From NCBI RefSeq assembly GCF_032362555.1, contig NC_083517.1, forward strand, positions 9,196,001-9,260,000: a DNA stretch of 64,000 nucleotides. The letters run 5' to 3'. This DNA is from Amyelois transitella (lineage: Eukaryota; Arthropoda; Insecta; Lepidoptera; Pyralidae). Under the pieces are notes generated by a model. That model did no database searches. It had not been told where the DNA came from and saw nothing but the letters and a program-made list of their open reading frames with translations. Within the stretch, counting starts at the first letter, position 1, and every line of letters begins with the position of its first letter. The position numbers and the translations under genes were made by a program. This document shows, one piece after another, positions 1-12,449 of this stretch.

Positions 1-110
1 AGGCCTAGACGTCTTGGCGAATGGTCAGGTCAAGGGTACCCGGAACGAAGCGGAAGAAGAATGCAGGCATCGTGGCAAATTGGAAAATGTACTTAGTCTC
101 TTTTTAATTT
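1..110 (+). mobile_element. Diverged 3' fragment of the RTE-like LINE
   Basis: The bases match, with many changes, the segment of the LINE at 55367-57338 that encodes its C-terminal tail (the stretches around 'gtcaggtcaa' and 'catcgtggca'). An open frame starting at base 14 reads through it but is only the decayed LINE tail running into unrelated AT-rich DNA. Truncated by the window edge. Confidence 0.55.
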
Positions 111-470
111 TCTTTTCATTTTGGTATGAAGGTTGTTATAGATTTAGATTTCTGTTCTTGAGATATTATTTATGTACCAAACATTTTTTTTCTTCCTTTC
201 TGTATTTACCCCTCTAGAAAAAAGGCGTGAATTTATGTGTGTATGTATGTTAACCCTACCGGTAACCGGTTCATCAATTTTAAAACACCATTTAACGGTT
301 CAATGCGGGTTCCATGTTGATTACTTCCAAACAATTTTTTTTATATGTAATCAACGGTTCAATGGTACTTGTGACATATAAATAAAGCGTTTCCTGATTA
401 AAAAAGGGGTAAAGTAAAATTAAAATCTGTCCATTCAAACAGAAATTTGCATTTAAAGTACATACATACA

Positions 471-583
471 TGAGGAGAGTTATGAATGTGGATGAAGCGA
501 AGGAAGTATGTAGAGATCGTGGCAAGTGGAAAGAAAAATGTAGTCTCTGTCTACCTCTCCGGGAAAGAGGCGTGATTTTATGT
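471..583 (+). mobile_element. LINE 3' end fragment (5'-truncated)
   Basis: Matches the last ~110 bases of the LINE at 55367-57338, ending in the same 'gaggcgtgat' segment and a short TATG tail. It abuts the tail of a minus-strand SINE at 584, giving a tail-to-tail junction. Confidence 0.75.
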
Positions 584-833
584 ATAGTCACATTTATATC
601 CCTTGCGCAGTAGACAGAGCCAACAACCTTGAAAAGACTGATAGGCCACGTTCGGCTGTTTGGCTTAATGATAGTATTGAGATTCAAATAGTGACAGGTT
701 GCTAGCTCATCGCCTAAAAAAGAATCGTAAGTTTACAATTAGTCTATTTCTTAGTCGCCTTTTACAACATCCACGGGAATGAGACGGAGTGGTCTTATTC
801 TTTTATTTATTGATGCCGATAACCACACGGCAC
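584..833 (-). mobile_element. SINE family S1, near full length
   Basis: S1 is the commonest repeat in the window. Its consensus, read from the copies, is about 260 bp. It starts with a GTGCCG...CGGCAC head, has an internal 'ggcgatgggctagcaacc' block, and ends with 'ccccgcaagggatatagacg' and a (TATG)n tail. This copy lies on the minus strand and reaches the head at 833. Confidence 0.8.
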
Positions 834-839
834 ATTAAA

Positions 840-1123
840 AGTTTTTGTATTTAATACTTATTTTGTGAAATGAAAATACCTATTTGTTGTTAAAAGTTTA
901 TATTGAGTTAATATAATTTCTTAGAACACAAGAATTACTAAAAGCGTTATCTAACAGCCTAACTTTGAGCCATTCATATTGTTTATAGCTTTTTATTCAG
1001 ATTTAGTATTTAAACTTTTAATAGGTTTCTGGTTCGATCCCTGCTGGATCATAATAAAAACAATCTTTTTCTTATTGTCCTGGGTCTTGGGTGTTCATCT
1101 TTAAAAGTATTTATTATTATATT
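840..1123. other. AT-rich stretch, no gene seen
   Basis: No coding signal. A piece near 1030-1090 ('ggttcgatccctg', 'tcctgggtcttgggtgt') resembles a decayed tRNA-SINE body. Confidence 0.4.
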
Positions 1124-1386
1124 GCTGCGTGGTTACCGGCACCATTAGAAAAAAGAATAGGACCACTCCATCATTTCCCACGTATATCGTAAAAGGCGAC
1201 TAAGGGATAGGCTCATAAACTTGGAATTCTTCTTTTAGGCGTCGGGGTAGCAACCTGTCACTATTTGAATCTTAATTCTATCACTATGCCAAGCAGCTGA
1301 GCGTGGCCTATCAGTCTTTTCAAGACTGGTGGCTCTGTCTACCCCGCTAGGGATATAGACGTGATTATATGTATCTATGTATGTAT
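1124..1386 (+). mobile_element. SINE S1, near full length
   Basis: Runs from a mutated head through the 'cctgtcactatttgaatc' block to a short TATG tail. Confidence 0.8.
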
Positions 1387-1639
1387 TATTATATGAATGA
1401 ATTTTGCATACATCTTATCATTAAAATGTAGCTTTCCACTAATGAAGGAATTTATAAACTCTTACGCACACAATAACAATGTCTATTACGTACGGGGTAG
1501 ACATTTCATTTAACGATTCTAAAACTAATTGCCTTCAGACAATTAAATTTCACACAGTAACCGAATTCCTCAGTAGAACTACTACACTAAAGATTAGTCA
1601 GTCTCAAACCAGCCAATTTCCATGTAGTTGCGCGAGTGC

Positions 1640-2700
1640 GGGCGTGAATCGGTCAGTCGATTATTGAGCGGTAGAGCTGGCTGCCTGCCAAACATTATCT
1701 TTACCTTTGCATATAGACCTCTGAAATTTCCGACATGATGCTCTTTGGTTCTATTTTTGAAAACAAACTGTTCGAATTTTTTTAAATTCTTATTCGAATT
1801 TATTTTAAAGGAAATGTTTTATTTGGTAAGTCGATAAAAATATTCGAATAAAAACTCGGTAGATGCCAGTCGATTATTGAGTGAGTGTGCTGACTGCCTG
1901 CAAAAAATGGCCTGTGACAAACTCACGCCGATATCGCCGCCTTAGTGTAATGTAGACTTCTAAAATTTTCGACTTCTATAATGTTCTTTTTTTGAACAAG
2001 ATTCAAAATATAATGGATTAAAAATATTCAGACACGATAATTGACACACTACAGCAGCACTTTTGTTCTATCCAAAAGAGCCAATAGCCAAGTAAAGTCG
2101 AATTCGATTTTTGAAATTAAAAGTCCTCAACCAGTTTTTAATTTTGGATGTTTTCAGTTACTCCTTACCTTTGTTTCCAACTCCTTTACACTGTTTTCAC
2201 CACTTTTTATTGTCTTCATTTAACACGTCTTGTTATCTTCGTAACACAAAGTTCAAAGGTCGCGCATTGCGATCGTTCGTTCCATACAAATTTATAAGAA
2301 ACTAGCTGTCCCGGCAAACGTTGTTTTGCCATATAAATATATTTTAATTAATTTCTAGTTAAAAAAAATGTTAAGGGTGAACAACCCTTATCACTAAGGG
2401 GTATGAAAAATAGATGTATGGCCGATTCTCATTATGAGCATATTGAGTAGGTCTGAGAATCGGCCAACATACATATTACACGATACGATTTTATATACGA
2501 GTAAAAGATCTTCCTAGCCCTAGTAGCATGGCACGCACTACGTCTTTTCTATGGCGCGAAAAACGTATATTCGATATTTGAAAATATCTCAAACCGCTCA
2601 GTCAATAATTGACCGGGCGCACTGACTCGCTGCCAAACATAGCCTGTGCCCGCCAAAATCACCTTTGCATATAGACTCTAAAAAAATCAGACATGTTACA
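1640..2700. repeat. Three-copy dispersed repeat (about 1640-1740, 1862-1975, 2590-2700)
   Basis: Three segments share 'gtcgattattga', then 'ctgcctgc', a 'gcctgtg' or equivalent stretch, 'cctttgcatatagac' and a 'gacatg' end. They look like diverged copies of one unidentified element. Open frames at 2041-2305 between them show no recognisable protein. Confidence 0.5.
2302..2480 (-). mobile_element. Helitron-like 3' end
   Basis: Begins on the plus strand with CTAG then 'ctgtcccggcaaacg'. Reversed, this is the CTAG terminus of a lepidopteran non-autonomous Helitron. The far boundary is unclear. Confidence 0.45.
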
Positions 2701-2776
2701 AAATATATTTGAATGTTTAAAATAGAATAAACGAATGCTCGTAGCTATATAACTATTAAGTTTTTTAGACAAACTC

Positions 2777-2883
2777 AATTCTACCATTAAGCCAAACAGC
2801 TGAACGTGGCCAATCAATCTTTGCAAGACTGTTGACTCTGTCTACCCCGCAAGGGATATAGACGTGAAAATATATATGTATGT
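2777..2883 (+). mobile_element. SINE S1, 3' half
   Basis: Starts inside the element ('attaagccaaacagctgaac') and ends in the LINE-like tail with TATG. Confidence 0.75.
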
Positions 2884-3617
2884 TTTTAGACAAACGCAAC
2901 TTCATCGGAACATGCGAAATACTTTAAAGTTTCAAGCCAAGCAAATGGTCACATTTTCGTATGACATCCAAAAAGGACAAATCTTTTTATTTCTAAAACA
3001 AAATCACTTGATTGTAAAATGTTTCTTGGTTGTAAATTCATATGTTCATTTTTCATAGCAAGTGTCGATGAGCTCTTATATAAATTACTTTTATTAACAT
3101 ATACCGAAAAGTTACAAATGAACGTTAAAAGCGTAAGACAATCTATTTTCATTTGTTTGAAAACCATACGCGAGTATATCTTTTTAAATTTGCTTATAGG
3201 TACCTACTTGTAATAAAAATGTTTTTCACAAATGCTCACAAAATATGAACCGCGGTACTGACGAAAATATTTCATATCCAAATTGCATCATTCAAAATAA
3301 TCCAAAACGAAACATTTCTGCTTTTTCGATGGAACTTTTCAGACCAACTCCGAAACAAATTAATTTCAAAGACTGAAATAAAATTGTGCCTCTATAATTA
3401 TTTTCAACTTCAATCTTAATCGAAAAAAATATTGCGTAAAAATATATAAAAACAAATCCAATATTGCCAAGAGAGAGTCTGACCATACACGGTTAAGGTT
3501 TATTATATACTTTATGAAATAATGTTTTTCTTGTCCTTGTACAAAAATATAAACATTATGTATACTAATGTAGGTTATAAGCATGTTATAGATTTTTGTG
3601 AATAAGATAAAAATTGT

Positions 3618-3884
3618 ACATACATACATACATACATATGGTCTCGTCTATATCTCTTGCGGGGTAGACAGAGCCAACAGTCTTGAAAAGATTGAATGGC
3701 CACGTTCAGCTATTTGGCTTAATGATAGAATTGAGATTCAAATAGTGACAGGTTGCTAGCCCATCGCTTAAAAAATAATCCCAAGTTTTTAAGCCTATCC
3801 CTTAGTCGCCTTTTACGATATCCATGGGTAAGAGATGGAGTGGTCCTATTCTTTTTTGTATTAATGCCGGGAACCACACGGCAC
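3618..3884 (-). mobile_element. SINE S1, full length
   Basis: Has an extended (CATA)n tail at the left and the complete GTGCCG head at the right. Confidence 0.85.
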
Positions 3885-4120
3885 AATGTATTAAAAATCT
3901 AAGTAGTATTTCCACTTAGTGGTGAACATGCCAGGTCTATCAGTTTGAAAATCTATGCATCGGCACTAGTAACTAGGCACAATTGAATGCAGGGAGAAAT
4001 ATCGGGTCGAAAGTCGGGAGTCAACTGAAGCGTAAACGGAATGAGTGATTAATTTTATGAGTCAATTGATTAATGCATTGACAAATTTATTGACCGTGTT
4101 GATTAATGTGCCTGTACAAT

Positions 4121-4474
4121 GTGGTTCCCGGCACCAATACAAAAAAGAATAGGACCACTCCATCTCTTTCCCGTGGATGTCGTAAAAGGCGGCTAAGAAA
4201 TAGGCTTACAAACTTGGGATTGTTTTGTAGGCGATGGGTTAGCAACCTGTCACTATTTGAATCTCAATTCTATCATTAAGCCAAATAGTTGAACGTGGCC
4301 ATTCAGTCTTTAAAATATTGTTGAGATTCAAATAGTGACAGGTTGCTAGCCCATCGCCTAAAAGAAGAATCTCAAGTTTATAAGCCTGCCCCTTAGTCGC
4401 CTTTTACGACATTCATGGGAGAGAGATGGAATGGTCGTATTCTTTTTTCAATTGGTGCCGAGAATCACACGGTG
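4121..4474. mobile_element. Two SINE S1 copies in opposite orientation
   Basis: A plus-strand copy (4121-4318) loses its 3' end and is joined to the head portion of a minus-strand copy (4322-4474). The pair could fold into a long imperfect hairpin. Confidence 0.75.
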
Positions 4475-5098
4475 TTCATCATGCAATAATATTATTTACT
4501 GGTACATCACGTAGGTAACTTTGTTGCTCACACAATAGAAACCTAACCCATATTAAACCTGCATTATATTAATGTGCCTTTTCCCTTCATCCGAGGAAAA
4601 GAGACTGACAAAGCAATGAAACTGACACTATATATAAAAAAGAACATAACAATTATCTTCACTTTGACTTTAAAAAGCTCATCTCTTGAATGTAAAATAT
4701 CTGAAAGCTGCGTAGCTTTTTATGTTAATTCCATTCGCAAACCGACCAGCGTGGGGTATTGAAATATTTTTTTAAATATACAACACTATGTTAAGCATTC
4801 AACAGAAGAATTGGCGGGTAAATAAAAATAAAAACCACAGAAAAAACAAATGTACGAATACATAAATAAAAAAAACGGCGACTGATTAATTGACTGAGAT
4901 TTTTTTTTAAATATCTAGTCTTTAATTTTATTTGTTTGGATCTGAATCGTATTTTAATTCTACCACTAGTGTTGCCGATAGTAAGTCCACTGTCGATAGT
5001 ATCGATAGCTCAGTTATCGTCAATACTTTGACACCCAACAATACTGTTGTAACTCACGAACACAAGCTCGAGTAGTGGCTATTAATAATATAATATAC
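4475..5098. other. AT-rich spacer with a cluster of ATCGATAG-like motifs
   Basis: No gene seen. Around 4975-5030 there are several 'tcgatagtatcgatag' motifs, and similar ones lie at 5515-5545. They resemble the TATCGATA core of DREF-type elements, but they sit in repeat-rich DNA and no promoter can be argued. Confidence 0.3.
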
Positions 5099-5236
5099 AC
5101 ATACATACATACATACATATGGTCACGTCTATATCCCTTGCGGGGTAGACAGAGCCAACAGTGTTGAAAAGACTGAATGGCCACGTTCAGCTATTTGGCT
5201 TAATGATAGAATTGAGATTCAAATAGTGACAGGTTG
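5099..5236 (-). mobile_element. SINE S1, tail half
   Basis: Has a (CATA)n tail and a LINE-like 3' segment, truncated after 'gtgacaggtt'. A tRNA-derived SINE follows directly. Confidence 0.75.
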
Positions 5237-5252
5237 TACAATATAATATCTA

Positions 5253-5462
5253 ATAAATATATACGGGACAAATTACATTGATTGAGTTAGCCTCAAAGTC
5301 AGTTCGAGAACTTGTGTTACGAGATACTAACTCAACGATAAACATCCAAGACCCAGGCCAATCAGAAAAAGTTTTTTTCTCATCATGCCCTGGCTGGGAT
5401 TCGAACCCAGCACCTCCGATGTCACAGACAAGCAAACTGCCGCTGCACCACAGAGGCCGCTA
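5253..5462 (-). mobile_element. tRNA-derived SINE (family S2), full length
   Basis: S2 has a tRNA-like head with a pol III A box (near TGGTGCAGCGG) and a B box (GGTTCGAATCC type), then a body with 'ctgattggcctgggtc', and a body end with 'gaggctaactcaatc' and 'tttgtcccgtatat'. Here it is on the minus strand, head at 5462. It is a retroposon, not a functional tRNA gene. Confidence 0.8.
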
Positions 5463-5464
5463 TT

Positions 5465-6155
5465 CACTCTAGCTTTGAAAATCCCCAAGTTTTTTTTTAT
5501 ACTGTTGTACCAAACTGCGGTATCAATACCATCGATAGAATCGAATACATCACGATAAAGACTTTAGATCAAACTTTGTATGCAGACACAAAAATCACGT
5601 CTTTAACCCTAATGTTAATGTTAAAGATAGAGTTAATTATCGAAACTCGTAGGCTAAGGTCTATATATTTTTGACGTAAAAAAACAATAAACAATCCTTA
5701 TTGGATGGCCTTAAAAAGTAGTCCCCGCCCGACCGGATTCCCTAGCCCTGCTAATCAGCAAACTTTTCCCTATCCACGGGAATATATTTTATCACTTTTA
5801 CAGGTCGACTTTCAGAGGGCCGATGGAGCAACTTTAAATAACTTTCAGCTTTTAATGAGGCGACGGTATTTTGCATAAGTTTATGGATAGTTCAGAGGTC
5901 GTTAAGTACTTATTGTTTTCGCAAATTGGCTATGTGATTTTTGAAGGAGTATCAAATGAGACTAAGAGTATAAACATTTATCTTTTCTTCATTTATATTT
6001 TTCTTAGTGAAAATTTTATGGTGTTAATTAAGGTTAGGAAAATTTAGAATTCTTCTATAGTAACCTGTCACTCTCCGAATCTCAAGCCACCCACCTATAC
6101 ATGGCCTTTGGTCTATATACCTCAAGAAGAATCATTGGTACTTGCTGCAGCAGAA
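5465..6155. other. Non-coding spacer, no gene seen
   Basis: No recognisable protein or structured element beyond the DRE-like motif near 5530. Confidence 0.4.
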
Positions 6156-6158
6156 TTA

Positions 6159-6406
6159 GGCTGGTTTTAGAGTGACGGCGGCAAGTCGCGCCGTTGAGTA
6201 GCGCGTTCCAAACCGCGCGATTGACCGTCGCTCGTAGCGCTATGAAACGAGTTACGCGTTTCGTTGCAAAGTACGTGGCGCTTTGGCAGCGCTGGCGTCG
6301 GCGCGACTGACGACCGGCGCGTTTGAGCTGCGTTACTATGAAACAGGGCTTATATTTAGTGTAAATGTAGCCGGCGCTGATTAAGCGCATGGCTCTTAAA
6401 CCAGCC
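6159..6406. mobile_element. Harbinger-like MITE, GC-rich, with TTA target duplication
   Basis: A 248-bp block clearly richer in GC than its surroundings. It starts GGCTGGTTTTAGAG and ends CTCTTAAACCAGCC, so the ends are inverted repeats. TTA flanks both sides (6156-6158 and 6407-6409), the 3-bp target duplication expected for PIF/Harbinger elements. A 102-codon open frame on the minus strand crosses it but is only a by-product of the GC-rich sequence. Confidence 0.65.
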
Positions 6407-6409
6407 TTA

Positions 6410-8330
6410 AAACCTTAATCACTTGTGCGTCAACTTTTTATAATTCAATATACTTGTATTTTTTTAAAAGCATGTAAAATAACTAGACCTTAGAACGCAA
6501 GCCAAGATACGTTTACGATTCACGAATCGTAAACTTGCCATGACAAACATCTGTACAAAATTGTCACAAAAATTTACCCGCGTCGGGATTTGAAACTCAG
6601 ACTCATAATAAACTCACGGGCTAATTAATTACACCAAAAAGGCCATCGCAACATAAATCAGCCTTCAAACTCTTATAAAAACTTCAGAGTTACTCGACTC
6701 CCTTTAGTTATTTTCTGGGTCAGCCCCTCGGTAAATCGGTAGTAAGGCAATATTTTTTATGTTTTACAAAAAAATGGATAAGTTCACTTTCTTAGTTTTT
6801 ATTTTCTTCGAAAATAAAACTTATTGAAATATTTTTTATTTTTCACTTTAAAGCTTTCCGTTCGTAAATGAAAACAAAAAGTATATTTCCATTTTGTAAG
6901 CTCTTATTATATTTTCTAACAGAAAAAACATCTAAATAAGAGCAAGGCTAAACGTAATAATTCTTAAAACACAAAGAACCAAAATTAGCACGTCACCATA
7001 CAAAAATAATATTACTTTCACAAGAAAAATGTTACAACCATCACGTGACCGTTTACCTCCATTATATCTTCTTTTCTGAGATGTTGGACACTTAGGACAA
7101 AACAAGTGGTAAAAGGGCAAGTATTTTTGATGGAAACCTTAAAGGTTGACAAGGAAGAGATTGCATTAGCGATATGTCCGCCTTTGTACCAACTCTGATT
7201 CTTTTGTTCTGATATTGTTTGTTTAACTCTTATGGCATAATAAAGTGTCTATATGTCTTATTAGATTTTTCTTGGTTTCAACACTACAGGTATATTCCAT
7301 CTAAAAATTGAGAGCCTTTATGTAACTATCTCCATTATTCTCCATGTACTTTATTTTAGTTGTGACAACTGTGTTTATTTAAAAATTTAACACTACTTGT
7401 TTTCTATTATTTTGTATTAGATTAAGGCTCATTGTAACTGAATTTTATTCTTTGTGAGTCAAATAAAGATCTTTAAACCTAAGACAATTTATTCTTTATT
7501 TTTGTTCTCTCCTCGTCATTCTTTTTCATACACTTCGGATGAGGGTCGTATTGTTGAAAAAAAAAAAGTATATATAGGTTTGTATCGGTCGTCCTGGTTG
7601 CCTTGGGCCGCCAGTGTTTGTGTTGTCGTCATATCTAGACTTGTTACTTTCTCATCTCATCTCATCACATGACCAAACTACCTGAGACGGGCGTTGAGTA
7701 CATTTTTGTTCAATTGGGGTGACTATATAGAAACAAAATTTTAAAAAGTTAACTTAGGCAATTGGTGAGTTACGGTTGGCGCGCCCCGGGCCACGGGGCC
7801 AGGGGCGCCACGCTCTGCCTGACACGGGGAATCGATTATACAAACATCCCTCATTCAGGGTAATGTTTGACTTCCATATTCGGCCATATTTATTTAGATG
7901 AGCTTTGGTTTACAAATCTAAGCAGATCTTTCTATCCTCGAATGAACGAACGTTGAAAAACGTGAAGAATAAACTACAAATCTTGCGAACCAAAATCATT
8001 AATTTCTAAAGAACCAGACGTAGATTCCGCTTCTACGCTGATCAAGTAGATGAAAAAACAAAGGTTGCGGCAGTTTTGTTATATAAATGTCATTCAAGAA
8101 GTGGGCTGTATAAACTAGGAAATTTTCTTCGAGACGATTGGTTAACAACTAAAACCGATTTTCATTTCCATCATTAAGCCATTCAGAAAAACGAGACTTC
8201 TTGTCTTATGAATGGCTCGAACTCTGTAAAGCACTGTGTGTGAATTTGTGTATGTAGAAAGTTCAAATGCAGAGTAAAACTCTATCTACAATGGACAATG
8301 GACTATATCTCCCGAATAAAAAATTACAAA
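6410..8330. other. AT-rich intergenic DNA, no gene seen
   Basis: A very GC-rich patch at 7780-7830 (GGCGCGCC, CCCGGGCC) stands out. Short open frames (7454-7672, 6932-7120) show no domain or codon pattern that would support a gene. Confidence 0.4.
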
Positions 8331-8333
8331 ACA

Positions 8334-8598
8334 TCTAAACTAATATTGTAAAGCTGAAGAGTTTGTTTGCTTGAACGCGCTAATCTCAGGAACTACTGGT
8401 TCGAATTGAAAAAATATTTTTGTTTTGATTAGACTATTTATCGAGGAAGACTTTAGGCTATACAACATCACGCTGCAACTATAAGAAGCGAAGAAATAAT
8501 AGAAAATGTGAAAAAACGGGAAAAATTATTCATCCTTGAGGGCTTCAGTGATGCCCAAAATAACTATTCCACGCGGACGAAGTCGCGGACACAGCTAG
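8334..8598 (+). mobile_element. Non-autonomous Helitron (family H1), 265 bp, complete
   Basis: Starts TC and ends CTAG, inserted between A (8333) and T (8599) as Helitrons do. Just before the end, 'ccacgcggacgaagtcgcgg' can form the short hairpin that sits about 10 bases upstream of CTRR. It contains no replicase/helicase frame, so it is non-autonomous. Confidence 0.75.
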
Positions 8599-9167
8599 TA
8601 CATTATAATACAAACTTAGAACACATAATCTTAACACCCTCCTTTTCCCTTGGTGGTTAAAACGAGCCGGATAACCAGCAATTGTGTTATGATACAAGTG
8701 GAGTAGGTCGAGTTTCTCACAGCTATTAGACCAATTTAGCTCTTCGCGAGTCAGATTAGCCCAAACTTGGAATTAACCCTGTACGAACTACAGCCAACTT
8801 ACTCGTACAAGTAATTAGGGGTATATGAGCAATGAATTACTATTTGTGTGCATAGAACTGACGCCGCGAACGAAATATTTGCACAAAGAGTTGAAGCTTC
8901 ATTAATTTTAATGGACTGTTTCAATTATGAAAGTTTAATATGTAAATAAATATTAAATTAATAAAAGTATAGGTACTTAGTAAATATATTAGTGAATTTA
9001 AAATCACTGTGATGACGTAGGTCTCGCCAATTGATTTTGTCGAAAATTACTTTTGTTACACGAAAACTTTACGAAATGGTCAAAACTTTCCATCACACGT
9101 TAATCTCTTGTCCAAAGTCCGATGGTGTTGTTAATAAAATAAAGTTTATGCCAACTGTCCCAATCTA

Positions 9168-9345
9168 AGTGATTGGCTCATAAACTTGGGATTCTTCTTT
9201 TAGGCGATGGGCTAGCAACCTGTCACTATTTAAATCTCAATTCTATCATTAAGCCAAACAGCTGAACGTGGCCTTTCAGACTTTTCAAGACTGTTGGGTC
9301 TGTCTACCCCGCAAGGGATATAGACGTGATGATATGTATGTAAGT
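9168..9345 (+). mobile_element. SINE S1, 3' two thirds
   Basis: Begins within 'ggctcataaacttggg' and ends in the tail 'gatatgtatgt'. Confidence 0.75.
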
Positions 9346-11260
9346 CAAGGTAAGGTAATATGAAAAGCGTGCGTATTTATTACGGTGCTTCTGCAAACAC
9401 ATCTAAGTTACTTTCGTAAAATAAAACACGAATGGCCTCTCTTGTACGTAATATATAGTATCTCGATGTATGCGCACCGTTCTGTTGATAATTTTATTCC
9501 ACTGGTAGGCAGGTAATGAAAGTCTAACATACTATACTATAAATAGTACCTACTAGGTCTAGACTCACAGTGGTTCTTAGTTACACTTCATATTATTAGC
9601 ATGTGTGTTCCGTGTTCATACATTTCTTGGAGGACATATAAACAGAAACTAATAAAAAAGAATAATAGCCGTTGTCGCAACAAAAAATATATTTTCAAAT
9701 ACCTACGCCAAAGTAGGCAAATCCGCATAATATGTGTCAAACATGAAGTGATTTTTTTTTTCCTTTTGTCCATATTGTTCAAACATTCAGTTCTACTAGT
9801 AAGGCTAAACTGTTTTATTATTTATTAATCCGTTAATTTGCACTAGAACAAAAAAAAAAGATTTATTTTCAATATCAAGATACAAGGTATCACTTATTGA
9901 AATCAACATAACTTAAGTCTAATTACATCTACTACCGCTTTCAAAGCGCATGTTTAGAAGAAGCGTTGGAACAAAGTACGCTGGTACATTTTTACTGGAC
10001 GACAATTTACAAATATAGAACTCTTAAATCTTAATCATAGACGAATGAACATTGTCTACATTAAAATAAGTTTAAAACACTACTACCTATACAGGACCAA
10101 TCAGATTTTATATATGTTGAATAACAACGAATGAAAACCTGCTGGTCAAAAGTAAGTTATTATGAGTGCATTAAAACCTCTATTTATTTATGTACACAAA
10201 ATTATATACATGAGCATTTATTACAGTTATTCTAATACAAAGGTGGTACTTATTTCAAAAGAAATCTCTTCCAGTAGCCCCATGAGAGGAGAAATGAATT
10301 TACCTTTATTTTGAACTCTTCTACCAAATTCAATTATTTCATCAACTCGCCTTACTCAATAGTTTAATCAGCTGACTCCATTTCCGCATACAATTCCATT
10401 ATACATTCAGTTTCGAGTCTCATAACAAGCATTCGACTGGTATACCAGATAATGTCTAATTAGCACAGCGGTGGGGGGTCACACGTGACCTGTATATACA
10501 ACACAATTATGTTCATTCGTTTAAGCGAATACCTACGTTATACGATAAACATTTCCAGGGCTTAATTGAAAAACGAAATAATATAGGCTGTTGTTTTGGG
10601 TAGGTATTGGATTTGTTTTACTTCTGGCATTACTTCTTACTGGGGAGGTCCCTTGCATCGTGGCCACGCTGCGTCGTTTTTATAGCGCGATATATACGGT
10701 TTTTTTTTGTTTCGTTCTTTTTTTAAAAATACTGTCAATTTTTTTTCTGTGTCATCTATTTAAAATCGTGGCTTTGAATTAAGAAATTTCTTGTTTAGCG
10801 GTAACAAACTTCTAACTCTTAAAAAAAAGGCGGTTAATTTAATTGTTATTTTTTTTTAATTATAATTTTTTATTTATCGCAAAAGGGTGGTTCATTTGGC
10901 TTCTTTTTAAAAATATATTCGATTCTAATTCTTGATTCGATTTTCATTTTCTCTTTTTAATTTCTTGGCGCCAACATACAATAACAAGGTGACCAATCAA
11001 GCGTTCTCAGTTTGAAAAATAAATCCGTTTTTAATTTTTGAATTCGTAACATTCTGCCCAATGGCAGTTAGCACGTGCCTCGTTGGATGCTCCGGCCGTG
11101 TTCCGGCCATAATGAGAAATATTATCACCTCCGGCGACGTGACCTCGGCGGGACCTTCTTAATTAACGGATTTTTCCCCTAGTAACCCTAAATCGTGCGG
11201 TCCATCAGAATTTCGTATGAGGTTGAGTTATTAATGCCGACGGAATGTAAGATTTTGGTA
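9346..11260. other. Intergenic DNA, no gene seen
   Basis: Around 9930-9990 is a diverged copy of a repeat also seen near 14625-14700 and 46300-46360 ('gcttccaaggcg', 'agaagaagcg', 'aacaaact'). A more GC-rich patch at 11050-11160 has no recognisable content. Confidence 0.4.
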
Positions 11261-11299
11261 TTTTAGGGTTGTACACACATATAACTACATCTGTATTCA

Positions 11300-11467
11300 T
11301 TACGGGGAGACCGAGCCAACAGTCTTGAAAAGATTAAAAGGCGACTAAGGGATAGCTCTTATAAGCTTGGGATTCCTCTTGTAGGCGATGGGCTAGCAAC
11401 CTGTCACTATTTGTATCTCAATTCCATCATATGGCCATACAGCTGAACGTGGCCTTTCAGTCTTTTA
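11300..11467. mobile_element. Rearranged SINE S1 pieces
   Basis: A short minus-strand tail piece (about 11300-11335) is joined to a plus-strand body (11336-11467). Confidence 0.6.
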
Positions 11468-11534
11468 GGGTTATCAAACAAACTAATGTACGGATGACAT
11501 CGTTATCTTACTTGTGTTTGTCCAAATTGCGTGG

Positions 11535-11885
11535 CCCCTAGAGAGAGCATTGGTGATGGGATCAGTAGTGCACATTAAGGTACAGGTTCAAATCCCAGCG
11601 TGACCATTTTCCAATAACTATTTTCGAAGTATTTGTACATTAATTCAAATACCTACTAACCGAAGCTCTTACGGTGGGGAAAAACATCGTGAGGAAACCT
11701 GCACATTCAGGCAACTGGATATGTTACCATAAATGATCCAATACTGGTAAGGTTTACCAGCTAAAGTTGCGGAGGTCAGATGGGAGTCGCTTGTAAAAAC
11801 CTTAATCACCCAATACAGGATCCATGGTCAAAGGCATACCCCGGATTCCTCTCCAGAGTGATGAGGATGCGACTGGTACTAAAGC
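11535..11885 (+). mobile_element. Third SINE-like repeat family (S3)
   Basis: Has a B-box-like 'ggttcaaatcccagcg' near 11586, then 'gaggaaacctgcacattcag', 'gtcagatgggagtcgctt' and 'cctctccagag'. Related fragments lie at 15662-15830, 30055-30180, 41610-41735 and 44058-44130, and possibly 13110-13200 on the minus strand. Confidence 0.55.
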
Positions 11886-11969
11886 AAAGAGAAAGAAGAA
11901 AGTTACGTCAAATCCATACATATAATAAAACTGAAACTGAACTTTGTCTGTACATTGAAGATATTTAAG

Positions 11970-12449
11970 AAAAAAAATTATAGGGTGTCTTTATAGGGTC
12001 AATAGAAGCCAAAACAATTTTTTTTTAGAATTTTTGTCTGTCTGTCCGTCTGTCTGTCTGTCTGTCCGTCTATCTGCCTGTATGTTTGTACGCGCATCAC
12101 GCAAAATCTACCGAACGGATCTCAACGAAATTCGGCACAGATATAGTTAGTAACCTGGATTAGAATATAGGCTACTTTTTATCCTGAAATTCTATCCCAA
12201 GGGGATGAAATAGGGGGTGCAAGTTTGTATAGAACTTCGTCATTTTTTGTTCGAATTGAAAAATTATTTTTGCGTTGAATAGACCATTTATTGAGGACGG
12301 CTTTAGTCTATATAACATCACGCTGCAACTATAAGGAGCAAATAAATAATGGAAAATGTGAAAATAAAGGGGAAAATTATTCATCCTTGAGGGCTTCAAT
12401 GATACCCAAAATAACTGTTCCACGCGAAAAAAGTTGCGGGCACAGCTAG
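11970..12449 (+). mobile_element. Composite Helitron-like sequence with a (TCTG)n microsatellite
   Basis: A tetranucleotide (GTCT/TCTG) run at 12034-12080 is followed by 'acgcaaaatctaccgaacgg', and then the 3' half of an H1 Helitron ending 'gcgggcacagctag' at 12449. The terminal hairpin has mutated. Confidence 0.55.

Noticed and set aside
6082-6390. 102-codon minus-strand open frame
   Set aside because: Lies within the GC-rich MITE; its Arg/Ala-rich composition follows from GCGC-rich DNA.
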